Shown piece by piece: positions 15,927-26,868 of a stretch of 64,000 nucleotides of DNA (position 1 is its first letter; each line of letters opens with the position of its first letter). The notes under the pieces are model-generated. The model was not told the DNA's origin. It made no database searches and was given only the letters and a program-made list of their open reading frames with translations. The position numbers and the translations under genes are program-made. The stretch spans positions 2,232,001 to 2,296,000 of the forward strand of contig NZ_CP085253.1 in NCBI RefSeq assembly GCF_044872765.1, in the 5' to 3' direction. Origin of the DNA: Micrococcus sp023147585 (GTDB lineage: Bacteria; Actinomycetota; Actinomycetes; Actinomycetales; Micrococcaceae).

Positions 15927-17144
15927 TCAGCCGAAGACGCGGTGGGCCAGCAGGGCCGGCGAGGTGAGGAGACGCCGCGCCAGCTCGCCGCGGCGGCGGT
16001 GCTGCACGTGGATGGCCTTCTCGTAGTAGCCCACGAGCTGCTCGCACAGCACGGGCCACGTGCGGCCCTGCACGGACTCCCACGCGGCGTGCGCGAAGGC
16101 GGCGCGCTTGACGTCGTCGTACACGAGGTCGGCGACGCGGTCCCGCATCTCGTCGAGGTCGCCGGGCTGGTAGATCCAGCCGGTGCGGGAGGAGTCCACG
16201 ATGTCCAGCGGGCCGCCGCGGCCCACGGCCACGACGGGCACGCCCGAGGCCATGGCCTCTTGGAGGGTCTGACCGAAGGTGTCCGACTCGCCGGGGTGCA
16301 CGAACAGGTCCAGGCTGGCCACGTGCCGGGCGAGGTCCTCGCCTCCCTGGAAGCCGGCGAAGTGGGCGCCGGGCAGCTGGCGCTCGAGCGTCTCGCGCAG
16401 GGGGCCCGAACCGATGACGACGAGGCGCGTGCCGGGCAGGTCCGCGAGCGCGCGGAGGTCCTCCACCTGCTTCTCGTGCGCCAGACGCCCCACGAAGCCG
16501 ATGAGGCGCTCGCCGTGGGGGGCCAGCTCGGCGCGCAGCGCCTCGTCCCGCTTGGCGGGGTGGAAGCGGCGGGAGTCCACGCCGCGGCCCCACAGGTGCA
16601 CGCGGCGCACGCCCACGCGGTGCAGCTGGCGCACGGTGAACGACGACGGCGCGAGCGTGAGGGTGGCCGTGTTGTGCAGGCGGGCCACGTGGTTCCAGAG
16701 CACGTCCTCGAGCCACGGGAGCCCGTACTTGGTGGCGTAGCGCGGCACTTCGGTCTGGTAGACGGCCACGGAGGGGATGCCGAGCTCCTCGGCGGCCTGC
16801 ACGCCGCGCCAGCCGAGCACGAACGGGGAGGCGATGTGCACCACGTCCGGGCCGAAGTCCGCCAGGATGCCGCGCAGGCGGGCCACGGTGCCGGCGGCCA
16901 CGCGCACGGACGCGTAGCCGGACATGGGCATGGAGGGGAGGGCGTGCACGGGGAAGCCCTCGACCTCGCGGGGGGCGTGACCGGCGCCCGCGCGCTGGGT
17001 CCAGCCCGCGGTCCACGAGGCGGCGGGGGCGATGACGATGGCCTCGTCGCCGCGCTCCCGCAGGTGACGCAGCACCTGGAGGATGGAGTTGGTGACCCCG
17101 TTCATGTGGGGCAGGAAGGACTCAGCGATCACGGCTACACGCAC
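15927..17144 (-). CDS. mgtA: GT4 glycosyltransferase, MgtA/PimB-like alpha-mannosyltransferase
   Basis: A 405-residue GT-B fold glycosyltransferase. It opens with AVIAESFLPHMNGVTNSILQ, very close to the N-terminus of mycobacterial and corynebacterial MgtA. The GT4 sugar-nucleotide site is seen in GFVGRLAHEKQVE and the E-x7-E region HPGESDTFGQTLQEAMASG. It probably uses GDP-mannose to mannosylate a glycolipid such as glucuronosyl-diacylglycerol or a phosphatidylinositol mannoside. The GTG at 17144 lies 6 bases after a TACGCT box (17151-17156) with no ribosome site, so a leaderless start is likely. The mannose-1-phosphate guanylyltransferase gene at 58248 would supply its donor. Confidence 0.82.
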   Translation of the reverse strand: MRVAVIAESFLPHMNGVTNSILQVLRHLRERGDEAIVIAPAASWTAGWTQRAGAGHAPREVEGFPVHALPSMPMSGYASVRVAAGTVARLRGILADFGPDVVHIASPFVLGWRGVQAAEELGIPSVAVYQTEVPRYATKYGLPWLEDVLWNHVARLHNTATLTLAPSSFTVRQLHRVGVRRVHLWGRGVDSRRFHPAKRDEALRAELAPHGERLIGFVGRLAHEKQVEDLRALADLPGTRLVVIGSGPLRETLERQLPGAHFAGFQGGEDLARHVASLDLFVHPGESDTFGQTLQEAMASGVPVVAVGRGGPLDIVDSSRTGWIYQPGDLDEMRDRVADLVYDDVKRAAFAHAAWESVQGRTWPVLCEQLVGYYEKAIHVQHRRRGELARRLLTSPALLAHRVFG

Positions 17145-17273
17145 AGGGCCAGCGTAGGGGCCGCGGGCCACCGCACGGGCATGTCCCGGCGACCCGCCGG
17201 TGGCCCGAGGGTGAACGTTCGGTGACCCCGCCGTGCCCGCGCCCGGCCGGCCGCGGGTGGCACCATAGAGGGG

Positions 17274-18887
17274 GTGAGCCGCCGAATGCCCCCTCTCCTG
17301 CGCCCCCTGCCCCTGCCGCTCTGGCTCCAAGGGGTGGTGGAGGCGCTCGTGACGGCGCTGATCAGCCTGCTCATCGTGCTGATCCCCACCCTGCTGGTGT
17401 GGGTGACCGGCGGGTTCCACCGTCCCCGCATCGACGACGTGCTGCAGGTGGGCGGAACCCTGTGGCTCGTGCAGCACGCCGTGCCCGTCACGGTCACCAC
17501 CACCCTGCCCTCGGCCGCGGAGCCGAGCCTCGTCGGGACGGCGTGGCTCGTGCCATGGGGGCTCACCCTCGTCCCGCTCGCGCTCAGCTGGCGCGCCGGG
17601 CGGCGGCTCGCCCGGGCCTCGTACCGCGATCAGGCGTGGCAGGCCTTCGCGGGCGCGGTGGCCGCCTACGCGCTCGTCGGCCTGACCGTGGCCCTGCTGC
17701 CGGCCCTGCTCTTCACGGGCGCGGCGCTCGCGGGCGCCCGCCGGGAGGCCGGCACGTGGGCCCACCTGATCGGCGTGGACCTCACCGAGCGGATCGCCCG
17801 CCGGTCCCAGTACGAGCGCTGGGCCGGCACGTACGCGTGGTCGGTGGTCCGCGCCGCCGTCGTGGCGCTCGTGAGCCTCGCCGGCCTGTGCGCGCTCCTG
17901 GTCGCGGGGCGCCTCGTGGGCGAGTGGACCGCCGTCGTGCACCTCTACCAGGAGGTCGGCGCCGGGACGCTCGGCGGGACCATGCTCACGCTCCTGCACG
18001 TGGGCTACCTGCCCACCTTCACGGCGTGGGCCGCGGCGTGGACGGCGGGCCCCGGGTTCTCCGTGGGCTCGGACAGCCTGTACTCGGCCTTCGGGGCGAC
18101 GGCGTCCGCTGCCCCCGCGCTGCCCGTCTTCGCCGCGCTGCCCGCGCCGGGGCAGCCATGGCATCCCGTGTTCGTGCTGGTCCCCGTGCTCGCCGGGGCC
18201 GTCGCCGGCTGGTGGCTGCTGCGCGAGGGGGAGGACCACCTCGACGACTGGCTCGACGCCCGCTTCCCGAACCGCGCCGCGTCCCTCGCGCTCTCCACGC
18301 TCGCGCTCTCGGTGCTCCTGGGCCTCGTGGCCGCGCTGCTCGCGCTGCTCCCGCTCGCCCTCACCAACGGGACGCTCGGGGTGGGCACGCTGACGCAGAT
18401 CGGGTCGAACGTGGGGGCCGTCGCGGCTGCTCTGGCCGGGTGGCTCGCGCTGGGCTGCGCCGTCGGCTATCTGGCGGCCCTCGCCCTGCAGGACCGCCCG
18501 TGGGAGGGCGCGCGGGCCCGCGCCGGGACCGCGGCGCGGCGCGGGGCCGCCGGCGGTGCGTCGGCCGTCCGGGACCGGGCGCTCGCCACGGGTGCGCGCG
18601 TGCGCTCTGCGGGGGAGGGGCTGCTGGTGCGGGGACGACGCGCGGGCCAGGACGGGTGGGCCGCCGCGCGCGCACGCATGCCGCGCCGCGGGTCCCGGGC
18701 CGTGACACCCCAGGACGCGCCGACGCCGTCGGGCTCCGGCTCGAGCGCCGCGCCGTCTGCGGGCGAGGCACCCGCCTCCGGTCAGGCAGCCGCCGCCGGT
18801 GAGGCTCCCGCCCGTCCTGCGGCACCGGCCGATGCTGGACGTCGGACCCCACGGTCCCGACCGCGGCCGCGCCGCGCCCTGGACTGA
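17274..18887 (+). CDS. DUF6350-like multipass membrane protein
   Basis: A 537-residue protein with about 9-10 hydrophobic helices over residues 20-410 (first: ALVTALISLLIVLIPTLLV) and a long Ala/Arg/Pro-rich cytoplasmic-type tail of about 120 residues. It matches the DUF6350 type of actinobacterial membrane protein, which is often found next to purN and purH, as here. A link to cell division or envelope functions has been suggested by annotation only. The GTG at 17274 follows AGAGGGG closely; an ATG at 17286 has better spacing from the same site and may be the true start. Function unknown. Confidence 0.7.
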   Translation: MSRRMPPLLRPLPLPLWLQGVVEALVTALISLLIVLIPTLLVWVTGGFHRPRIDDVLQVGGTLWLVQHAVPVTVTTTLPSAAEPSLVGTAWLVPWGLTLVPLALSWRAGRRLARASYRDQAWQAFAGAVAAYALVGLTVALLPALLFTGAALAGARREAGTWAHLIGVDLTERIARRSQYERWAGTYAWSVVRAAVVALVSLAGLCALLVAGRLVGEWTAVVHLYQEVGAGTLGGTMLTLLHVGYLPTFTAWAAAWTAGPGFSVGSDSLYSAFGATASAAPALPVFAALPAPGQPWHPVFVLVPVLAGAVAGWWLLREGEDHLDDWLDARFPNRAASLALSTLALSVLLGLVAALLALLPLALTNGTLGVGTLTQIGSNVGAVAAALAGWLALGCAVGYLAALALQDRPWEGARARAGTAARRGAAGGASAVRDRALATGARVRSAGEGLLVRGRRAGQDGWAAARARMPRRGSRAVTPQDAPTPSGSGSSAAPSAGEAPASGQAAAAGEAPARPAAPADAGRRTPRSRPRPRRALD

Positions 18888-18903
18888 GCGCGACGCCGGG
18901 GCC

Positions 18904-19383
18904 TCAGCCCGCCTGCGGCAGCCCGGTGAGCTCCTCCACCTGACGCGTGAACTCCGCGGCGCACTCCTGCTGGGCCCGCACGGTGAGGGCGGAGGCGGTG
19001 CACTGCTCGAGCTGGACGGTCTGGTTCCACGCGAGCAGGGGCAGGGCGCCGATCGTGAGGCCGAGGAGGCCCAGGGCGATCCCGGCGGCGGCCGCCGCAC
19101 GTCCGGCGCCCGTCGCCCCGGCGCCGGACCCGCGGGAGCCCGCGCTGCCCGCGCCGCTGCGCCCGGCGCGGCGGGAGACGGTCCAGGTGCGCACGCCGAG
19201 CACCACGGCGGCCAGGGCGAGCGCGAGCGTCAGCAGCTTCCACGGCAGCGGGAGGGAGAACGCCCCGATCATCCCCAGCAGGGCCGCGGACTGCCACAGC
19301 AGCAGCCGTCCGACGCGGGCGCGGCCGGGATCCGGGGCGCCGTCGGGGGTGCGGGAGGTCGGGGGAGGCAGGGGCTCGGACAC
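18904..19383 (-). CDS. Hypothetical small membrane protein (three hydrophobic segments)
   Basis: A 159-residue protein with two adjacent hydrophobic stretches near residues 27-63 (LLLWQSAALLGMIGAF and LLTLALALAAVVLGV), a Gly/Ala/Arg-rich loop, and a third near 95-118 (AAAGIALGLLGLTIGALPLL). The last about 35 residues carry two cysteines (EQCTASALTV, QQECAAEF) and may be exposed outside. No family recognised. The GTG at 19383 lies 6 bases after a minus-strand TAGGGT box (19390-19395), a leaderless arrangement. It is divergent from purN and converges on the DUF6350-like gene. Confidence 0.6.
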   Translation of the reverse strand: MSEPLPPPTSRTPDGAPDPGRARVGRLLLWQSAALLGMIGAFSLPLPWKLLTLALALAAVVLGVRTWTVSRRAGRSGAGSAGSRGSGAGATGAGRAAAAAGIALGLLGLTIGALPLLAWNQTVQLEQCTASALTVRAQQECAAEFTRQVEELTGLPQAG

Positions 19384-19389
19384 CCCCTC

Positions 19390-19415
19390 ACCCTACGAGA
19401 CGCCCGCCCTACGAT
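19390..19415. promoter_or_regulatory. Divergent leaderless promoters, small membrane protein and purN
   Basis: TAGGGT on the minus strand (19390-19395) is 6 bases from the GTG at 19383. TACGAT on the plus strand (19410-19415) is 6 bases from the purN ATG at 19422. Neither gene has a separate Shine-Dalgarno sequence at normal spacing. Confidence 0.6.
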
Positions 19416-19421
19416 GGGGGC

Positions 19422-19994
19422 ATGCGCATCGTTGCCCTCGTCTCCGGTTCCGGCACCAACCTCCAGGCCGTCCTGGACGCCGTCGCGTCCGGGGCGCTGG
19501 ACGTGGAGGTCGCCGCCGTCGGCTCGGACGTTCCCGCCGCCCAGGGCCTGGAGCGCGCCCGAGCACACGGGATCCCGGCGTTCGCGGTGCCGCCGGCGGA
19601 GCACGCCTCCCGCGCGGAGTGGGACGCCGCGCTCGCGGATGCCGTGGCCACCCACGAGCCGGACTGGGTGGTCTGCTCCGGGTTCATGCGGATCCTCGGC
19701 GCGCCCCTGCTCGAGCGCTTCCCCGGGCACATCCTCAACACCCACCCGGCCCTGCTGCCCGCGTTCCCCGGAGCTCACGGCGTGCGGGACGCCCTCGCAC
19801 ATGGCGTGAAGGTCGCCGGCTGCACCGTGCACGTGGTGGACGCCGGCGTGGACACCGGGCCGATCCTGGCGCAGGCCGCCGTCCCGGTGCTGGACACGGA
19901 CACGGAGGAGACCCTCCACGAGCGCATCAAGGTGCAGGAGCGCGCACTGCTGCTGCGCACCCTCGGCGAGCTGTCCGGGGCGCCGCGCCCCTGA
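19422..19994 (+). CDS. purN: Phosphoribosylglycinamide formyltransferase
   Basis: The 10-formyl-tetrahydrofolate-dependent GAR transformylase of purine synthesis (third step), 190 residues. The nucleotide loop GSGTNLQA is at 9-16. Catalytic residues Asn106, His108 and Asp144 are present in NTHPALLPAFPGAHG and DAGVDTGPI, at the same numbers as in the E. coli enzyme. A TACGAT box 6 bases before the ATG suggests leaderless transcription. purH follows about 1.5 kb on, but an MFS gene on the opposite strand separates the two, so they are not one operon here. Confidence 0.94.
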   Translation: MRIVALVSGSGTNLQAVLDAVASGALDVEVAAVGSDVPAAQGLERARAHGIPAFAVPPAEHASRAEWDAALADAVATHEPDWVVCSGFMRILGAPLLERFPGHILNTHPALLPAFPGAHGVRDALAHGVKVAGCTVHVVDAGVDTGPILAQAAVPVLDTDTEETLHERIKVQERALLLRTLGELSGAPRP

Positions 19995-20013
19995 CGCCGC
20001 GCCCCGGCGGCCC

Positions 20014-21402
20014 TCAGTTCGCGTCCACCTCCAGGGCGCGGCCGCGGGTCTCGGGGGCGAAGGCGAACATCACGACGGCGGCGAGCACCACGAGGCCGCC
20101 CGTCACGGCGAAGGCGCCGGGCAGCCCCAGCGCGGGGACGAGCGTCCCCACGAAGAACAAGGGGCCCAGGCCCGCGCCCACGCGGGACGCGGCGGAGGCC
20201 CACCCGAACCCGGAGGCCCGCAGCGAGGTGGGGTAGAGCTCGGTCACGTAGGTGTAGAGCACGGGGATGGCCACCTGCACGATGAAGCCGAAGACGAGCA
20301 CGAGCGGGAGGGCGGCGGCGGGCACGCCGATCACGGCGGCCAACGCCACGAGCACACCGCTCGCGAGGATCGAGCTGACGGCGAGCAGCCAGCGGCGGCC
20401 CGTGCTCTCCACCAGGAGCGCGGAGACCACCACGCCGAGCAGGCCGACGGCGGCCATGCCCGAGGTCATCACGAACGCCCGGTCCTCGGCGTAGCCGGCC
20501 TCGATGAGGAACTGCGGCAGCCACTGCAGGGCGATGTAGTAGGTGAGCATGATGGTCACGAACAGGGCCCAGGCCACGGCCGTGATGCGCGGAGAGAAGC
20601 GCCACACGGCGGCCAGCTGGGAGCCGATCGCCCCGAGGCCGCCCGCCTGGCGCTCCTGGGCGGCGGGCATCACGTACGGGCGGGGCTCGGCGCCGGTCGC
20701 CGCGACCATCCGGTCGATCACGCGGCGCGCCTCGGCCTCGCGGCGGTGGCTCATCAGGAACAGCGGCGACTCGGGGATGCCCAGGCGCACGACGAACACG
20801 AGCAGGGCGGGCAGCACCATGACGAGCAGGGGCAGACGCCAGTCGCCCCACGTGCTCACGAGCCATGCGGAGACCACGCCGCACAGGGCCGCGCCCACCG
20901 GCCACCAGCCGTCCATGGCGGTGAGCACGCGGCCCCGCAGCCGCTTCGGAGTGAATTCGCTGACCAGCGCGTAGTCCACGGGGATGGTGCCGCCCAGGCC
21001 GATGCCGGCCAGGAAGCGGAACGCCGCGAACCACACGAGCGAGTCCGCCAGGGCGCCGGCCACCGTGAAGACGGCGAACACGAGGAGGGTCCAGGAGAAC
21101 GCGGCCTTGCGGCCGATCCGGTCGGCCACGGTGCCCCACAGGAACGCGCCCAGGCCCATGCCGATGAGGTTGGCGGTGCCGATCCAGGCCGCCTCGGGCC
21201 GCGTGAGGCCCCACTCGGCGGAGAGCAGCGGGATCATGACGCCGTTCAGGGCCACGTCCCACGCGTCGAACATGAAGCCGAGGCCGCCGATGAGGAAGAT
21301 CCGGCCCTGGACGGACCAGCGCCAGGGCAGCTCCTGCACGACGGACTCGCCGGTGGGCGGGGCGGGGGAGTCCAGGGGGGAGGTGCGGGTGGCTGAGGAC
21401 AC
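20014..21402 (-). CDS. MFS transporter, sugar/organic-acid porter type
   Basis: A 462-residue, 12-helix major facilitator transporter. Family marks include DRIGRKAAFSW after helix 2 (the D-R-x-G-R-R/K signature), a related repeat in the second half (ESTGRRWLL), and YVTELYPTSLRASGFGW, typical of the sugar-porter and aromatic-acid (AAHS) groups. I chose the GTG at 21402 because AAGGGAG lies 9 bases upstream and the -10 CATAAT (21449-21454) lies further upstream; the ATG at 21450 would overlap that promoter. It is inserted, inverted, between purN and purH. Substrate unknown. Confidence 0.8.
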   Translation of the reverse strand: MSSATRTSPLDSPAPPTGESVVQELPWRWSVQGRIFLIGGLGFMFDAWDVALNGVMIPLLSAEWGLTRPEAAWIGTANLIGMGLGAFLWGTVADRIGRKAAFSWTLLVFAVFTVAGALADSLVWFAAFRFLAGIGLGGTIPVDYALVSEFTPKRLRGRVLTAMDGWWPVGAALCGVVSAWLVSTWGDWRLPLLVMVLPALLVFVVRLGIPESPLFLMSHRREAEARRVIDRMVAATGAEPRPYVMPAAQERQAGGLGAIGSQLAAVWRFSPRITAVAWALFVTIMLTYYIALQWLPQFLIEAGYAEDRAFVMTSGMAAVGLLGVVVSALLVESTGRRWLLAVSSILASGVLVALAAVIGVPAAALPLVLVFGFIVQVAIPVLYTYVTELYPTSLRASGFGWASAASRVGAGLGPLFFVGTLVPALGLPGAFAVTGGLVVLAAVVMFAFAPETRGRALEVDAN

Positions 21403-21448
21403 GGTGACGGGCTCCCTTGTGACGGCCGGGCGGGACGGGTGTAGGGCC

Positions 21449-21468
21449 ATTATGCGCGGTCCTAGACT
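21449..21468. promoter_or_regulatory. Back-to-back promoters for the MFS gene and purH
   Basis: CATAAT on the minus strand (21449-21454) faces the MFS gene; TAGACT on the plus strand (21463-21468) faces purH. Both genes have short leaders of about 40 bases with good ribosome sites. No PurR box or ZTP riboswitch core was recognised in the purH leader. Confidence 0.5.
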
Positions 21469-21514
21469 GGGTGGCGGCCCCGCACCGCATCCCCCCACCG
21501 AAGGAGAGTCCCCC

Positions 21515-23215
21515 GTGACCTCAGCCCAGTCCGCCCCCACCGTCCTGGACACGGTCCCGCTCAAGCGCGCGCTGATCTCCGTCTATGACAAGACCGGGCT
21601 GGAGGAGCTGGCCGCGGGCCTGCACGCCGCGGGCGTGCAGATCGTCTCCACGGGCTCGACAGCGCAGCGCATCGCCGGCGCCGGTGTCCCGGTCACGGAG
21701 GTCGCCGACGTCACCGGGTTCCAGGAGTGCCTGGACGGCCGCGTGAAGACCCTGCACCCGCGTGTGCACGCCGGCATCCTCGCGGACCGCCGCCGGGAGG
21801 ACCACGTGGCGCAGCTGCGCGACCTCGAGGTGGAGCCCTTCGACCTCGTGGTGGTGAACCTCTACCCCTTCGTGGACACCGTGAAGTCGGGCGCCGGGGA
21901 GGACGCCGTCGTCGAGCAGATCGACATCGGCGGCCCCTCCATGGTCCGCGCCGCGGCGAAGAACCACGCCTCCGTGGCGATCGTCGTCGACCCGGCGCGC
22001 TACGGGGACGTCGTGGCCGCGGCCCAGTCCGGCGGCTTCGACCTGCGCACCCGCAGGCGCCTGGCCTCGCTGGCCTTCGCGCACACCGCCGCCTACGACA
22101 ACGCGGTGGCCGCCTGGACCGCGTCCCACTTCGGCGACGAGGACGCGGACGAGACCCCCGTGTTCCCGCCCTACGCCGGCTTCTCCCTCGAGCGCGCCGC
22201 GAGCCTGCGCTACGGCGAGAACCCGCACCAGCCGGCCGCGCTCTACGTGGACCACGCGGCCACCCCGGGCATCGCGCAGGCGGAGCTGCTGCACGGCAAG
22301 GCCATGAGCTACAACAACTACGTGGACGCGGACGCCGCCGTGCGCGCCGCCTTCGACCACAAGGCCCCCGCCGTGGCGATCGTCAAGCACGCCAACCCGT
22401 GCGGCGTGGCCGTGGCGGGCGAGGGCGAGGACGTGGCCGTGGCGCATGCCAAGGCGCACGCGTGCGACCCCGTCTCCGCGTTCGGCGGCGTGATCGCGGC
22501 CAACCGCCCCGTCACCGCCGCCATGGCGCAGCAGGTCAAGGACGTGTTCACGGAGGTCGTGGTGGCGCCGTCCTTCGACGTCGAGGCCGTGGAGATCCTC
22601 TCCGCGAAGAAGAACCTGCGCCTGCTGAGCCTGCCGGCGGGCTTCGCCCACGACTCCGTGGAGGCCAAGCAGGTCTCCGGCGGCATGCTGCTGCAGGTCG
22701 CGGACGCCGTGGACGCCGAGGGCGACGACCCGGCGACCTGGACCCGCGCCGCCGGTCCCGCCGCCGACGAGGCCACGCTGGCCGACCTCGCCTTCGCGTG
22801 GCGCGCGGTGCGCGCCGCCAAGTCGAACGCCGTGCTGCTGGCCTCCGACGGTGCCACCGTGGGCGTCGGCATGGGCCAGGTCAACCGCCTCGACTCGTGC
22901 CGCCTGGCCGTGGAGCGCGCCAACACGCTCGGCGCGGCGCAGACCGGCGGCCAGGACGTGGTCAAGGAGATCACGACGGCGGGCGGCGCGGAGAACGTCT
23001 CCGGCACCGGCGCCCCTGAGCGGGCCCGCGGCGCCGTGGCGGCCTCGGACGCGTTCTTCCCCTTCGCGGACGGTCTGCAGATCCTGATCGACGCCGGCGT
23101 CGAGGCCGTCGTCCAGCCCGGCGGCTCCGTGCGGGACGAGGAGGTCGTGGCCGCGGCCGAGGCGGCCGGGATCACGATGTACCTCACCGGGGCGCGGCAC
23201 TTCTTCCACGGCTGA
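21515..23215 (+). CDS. purH: Bifunctional AICAR transformylase/IMP cyclohydrolase
   Basis: Last two steps of IMP synthesis, 566 residues. Residues 1 to about 150 form the IMP cyclohydrolase (MGS-like) domain with STGSTAQRIAGAG and GRVKTLHPRVHAGIL. The rest is the AICAR formyltransferase with YGENPHQ, the catalytic Lys291-His292 in VKHANPCG, and DPVSAFGG. The GTG start at 21515 follows AAGGAGAG. Its own TAGACT promoter lies upstream. The enzyme uses the 10-formyl-tetrahydrofolate produced by folD further along this window. Confidence 0.95.
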   Translation: MTSAQSAPTVLDTVPLKRALISVYDKTGLEELAAGLHAAGVQIVSTGSTAQRIAGAGVPVTEVADVTGFQECLDGRVKTLHPRVHAGILADRRREDHVAQLRDLEVEPFDLVVVNLYPFVDTVKSGAGEDAVVEQIDIGGPSMVRAAAKNHASVAIVVDPARYGDVVAAAQSGGFDLRTRRRLASLAFAHTAAYDNAVAAWTASHFGDEDADETPVFPPYAGFSLERAASLRYGENPHQPAALYVDHAATPGIAQAELLHGKAMSYNNYVDADAAVRAAFDHKAPAVAIVKHANPCGVAVAGEGEDVAVAHAKAHACDPVSAFGGVIAANRPVTAAMAQQVKDVFTEVVVAPSFDVEAVEILSAKKNLRLLSLPAGFAHDSVEAKQVSGGMLLQVADAVDAEGDDPATWTRAAGPAADEATLADLAFAWRAVRAAKSNAVLLASDGATVGVGMGQVNRLDSCRLAVERANTLGAAQTGGQDVVKEITTAGGAENVSGTGAPERARGAVAASDAFFPFADGLQILIDAGVEAVVQPGGSVRDEEVVAAAEAAGITMYLTGARHFFHG

Positions 23216-23253
23216 CCATGGCGTCCGCCCCCGGCGGTGTCTAGTCTGGGCGC

Positions 23254-23760
23254 ATGATGGGGGACGGAATGATGACCGAGGTGCTGATCGGCAGCGGCTG
23301 GGCAGGGCTGCTCGCGTGCATGGTGGTGGGCGCCATCGCCCGGCTCCCTCTGGCCGCGGCGGGGAAGCGGCGTGCCGTCGGGCGTCCATGGGCCGGCCAC
23401 GCGGCGCTGGGCCTCGGCCTGGTCGCCGTCGCCCTGGCCGCCGCGCTCTCCGCCCTCGGCTCCTTCTTCGGGCTGATGGGCCTCGCCTTCGCCGCCTTCA
23501 TGGCCGTCGGAGCGTGGCAGTCCTTCGCGGCGGCGGAGCGCCGGCGCCGGGCAGCGCAGGAGCAGATCGATCACGCCGCGCGCCTCGGGGCGGCGTTCCG
23601 AGGCTCGAGGGCCGCGTCGGGCACGCTCCCCGGCGGCGAGGCCGGCGTGGACGACGGCCTCGGCGCCCGCTCCCCGGCCGCGCCGCCGGCATCGGCGGAC
23701 AGGAGGCCGGGCTGGTACTCGTCGCAGGGTCCGGACCGGCAGGGTCCCGAGCCCCGCTGA
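23254..23760 (+). CDS. Hypothetical membrane protein with charged coil and disordered tail
   Basis: A 168-residue protein with two or three hydrophobic helices (residues 9-32, 48-70 and 70-90), then an Arg/Ala-rich helix (FAAAERRRRAAQEQIDHAAR) and a Pro/Gly/Ser-rich tail of about 60 residues. No family recognised. The ATG at 23254 lies 6 bases after TAGTCT (23242-23247) without a ribosome site, so it is probably leaderless. It sits between purH and icd, on the same strand but with separate promoters. Confidence 0.6.
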   Translation: MMGDGMMTEVLIGSGWAGLLACMVVGAIARLPLAAAGKRRAVGRPWAGHAALGLGLVAVALAAALSALGSFFGLMGLAFAAFMAVGAWQSFAAAERRRRAAQEQIDHAARLGAAFRGSRAASGTLPGGEAGVDDGLGARSPAAPPASADRRPGWYSSQGPDRQGPEPR

Positions 23761-23907
23761 CAGCGCGCAGCCGGGGCGTGCCCGCCGGCGTCGCGCGCGT
23801 CCACACGCTGTGACGCGTGCGACCCGCCGGGTAGATTGGCGGTGAGACACCCGTCCCATGCCGACCACGGACGTGCCCCCGAGCGCGGCCAGAATGGAGA
23901 GATCCGC

Positions 23908-26130
<2,223 letters not shown>

Positions 26131-26167
26131 TCCACGGAGACCGGCGTCCCCTCAGGGGGCGGGACAA

Positions 26168-26208
26168 CACGAGGGCCCCGGCACCGTCATGGTGCCGGGG
26201 CCCTCGTG
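26168..26208. terminator. Terminator after icd
   Basis: A perfect 18-base stem (26168-26185 with 26191-26208) closes a 5-base loop GTCAT. It lies between the convergent icd and ogt genes, so it can act in both directions. Confidence 0.9.
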
Positions 26209-26218
26209 CGCCCGGGGG

Positions 26219-26812
26219 TCAGGCCACGTGCCGCGCCTCGTGCTCCAGCAGCGCCCGCTTGGCGGCGGGGCCGTACAGGTACTGTCCGACCCCGCCTGAG
26301 GTCGGCACCACGCGGTGGCACGGCACGACGACGGCCACCAGGTTCGCGGCGCACGCCCCGCCGGCGGCACGCACGGCTCGCGGCGACCCGGCGCGCTGGG
26401 CCAGCTCCGTGTACGAGACGGGCGCGCCGGGCGTGATCCCCCGCAGCGCCGCCCACGCGGCCTGGCGGAAGGCGGTGCCCGGCTGCGTCACCGCAAGGGC
26501 GTCGAGCGCGGCGACGTCGCCGGCCGCATACGCCCCGAGCGCATCGGCCACGGGCTGCGCCACGCCCGCACGGGGCTCGACCGGCAGCGGGTGCATCTCG
26601 CGGTCCGCCGTCGGCGGGTCCAGCACGGCCAGTCGGTCCATCAGCGTCAGCAGGAGTCGGCCGATCGCCGCGGCGTGCGGCTCGCCGTCCTCGGGGACGG
26701 CCACCCCGGAGGCCCGCACGGTGTGGTCCTCGGGGGAGTACACGGCCACGAGGTTTAGGCCCGTGTCGGGGAGGGCGGCGGCGGTCCAGCGCAGCTCGGG
26801 GGCGAAGTCCAT
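26219..26812 (-). CDS. ogt: Methylated-DNA--protein-cysteine methyltransferase
   Basis: Suicide repair enzyme that moves alkyl groups from O6-alkylguanine to its own cysteine; 197 residues. The acceptor Cys165 is in VVPCHRVVP, with the recognition-helix residues RAVRAAGGACAANL just before. The N-terminal about 105 residues form the poorly conserved ribonuclease-H-like domain. The ATG at 26812 lies 6 bases after a GACAAT box on the minus strand (26819-26824), a leaderless layout. It is divergent from the epimerase-fusion gene at 26869 and converges on icd across the terminator. Confidence 0.92.
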   Translation of the reverse strand: MDFAPELRWTAAALPDTGLNLVAVYSPEDHTVRASGVAVPEDGEPHAAAIGRLLLTLMDRLAVLDPPTADREMHPLPVEPRAGVAQPVADALGAYAAGDVAALDALAVTQPGTAFRQAAWAALRGITPGAPVSYTELAQRAGSPRAVRAAGGACAANLVAVVVPCHRVVPTSGGVGQYLYGPAAKRALLEHEARHVA

Positions 26813-26868
26813 GCCCCCATTGTCCGTCAGCCCGGGCGCGCCCCGCTCCGGTGTGCCAGGGTGAGGGC

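Noticed and set aside
15927..19100. Minus-strand frame extending the mannosyltransferase upstream by 650 codons
   Set aside because: The extension lies antisense to the DUF6350-like gene, is low-complexity, and lacks family similarity. The GTG at 17144 with its -10 box is the sensible start.
21403..21450. Longer N-terminus of the MFS transporter from the ATG at 21450
   Set aside because: That ATG overlaps the CATAAT -10 box, while the GTG at 21402 has an AAGGGAG site at good spacing.
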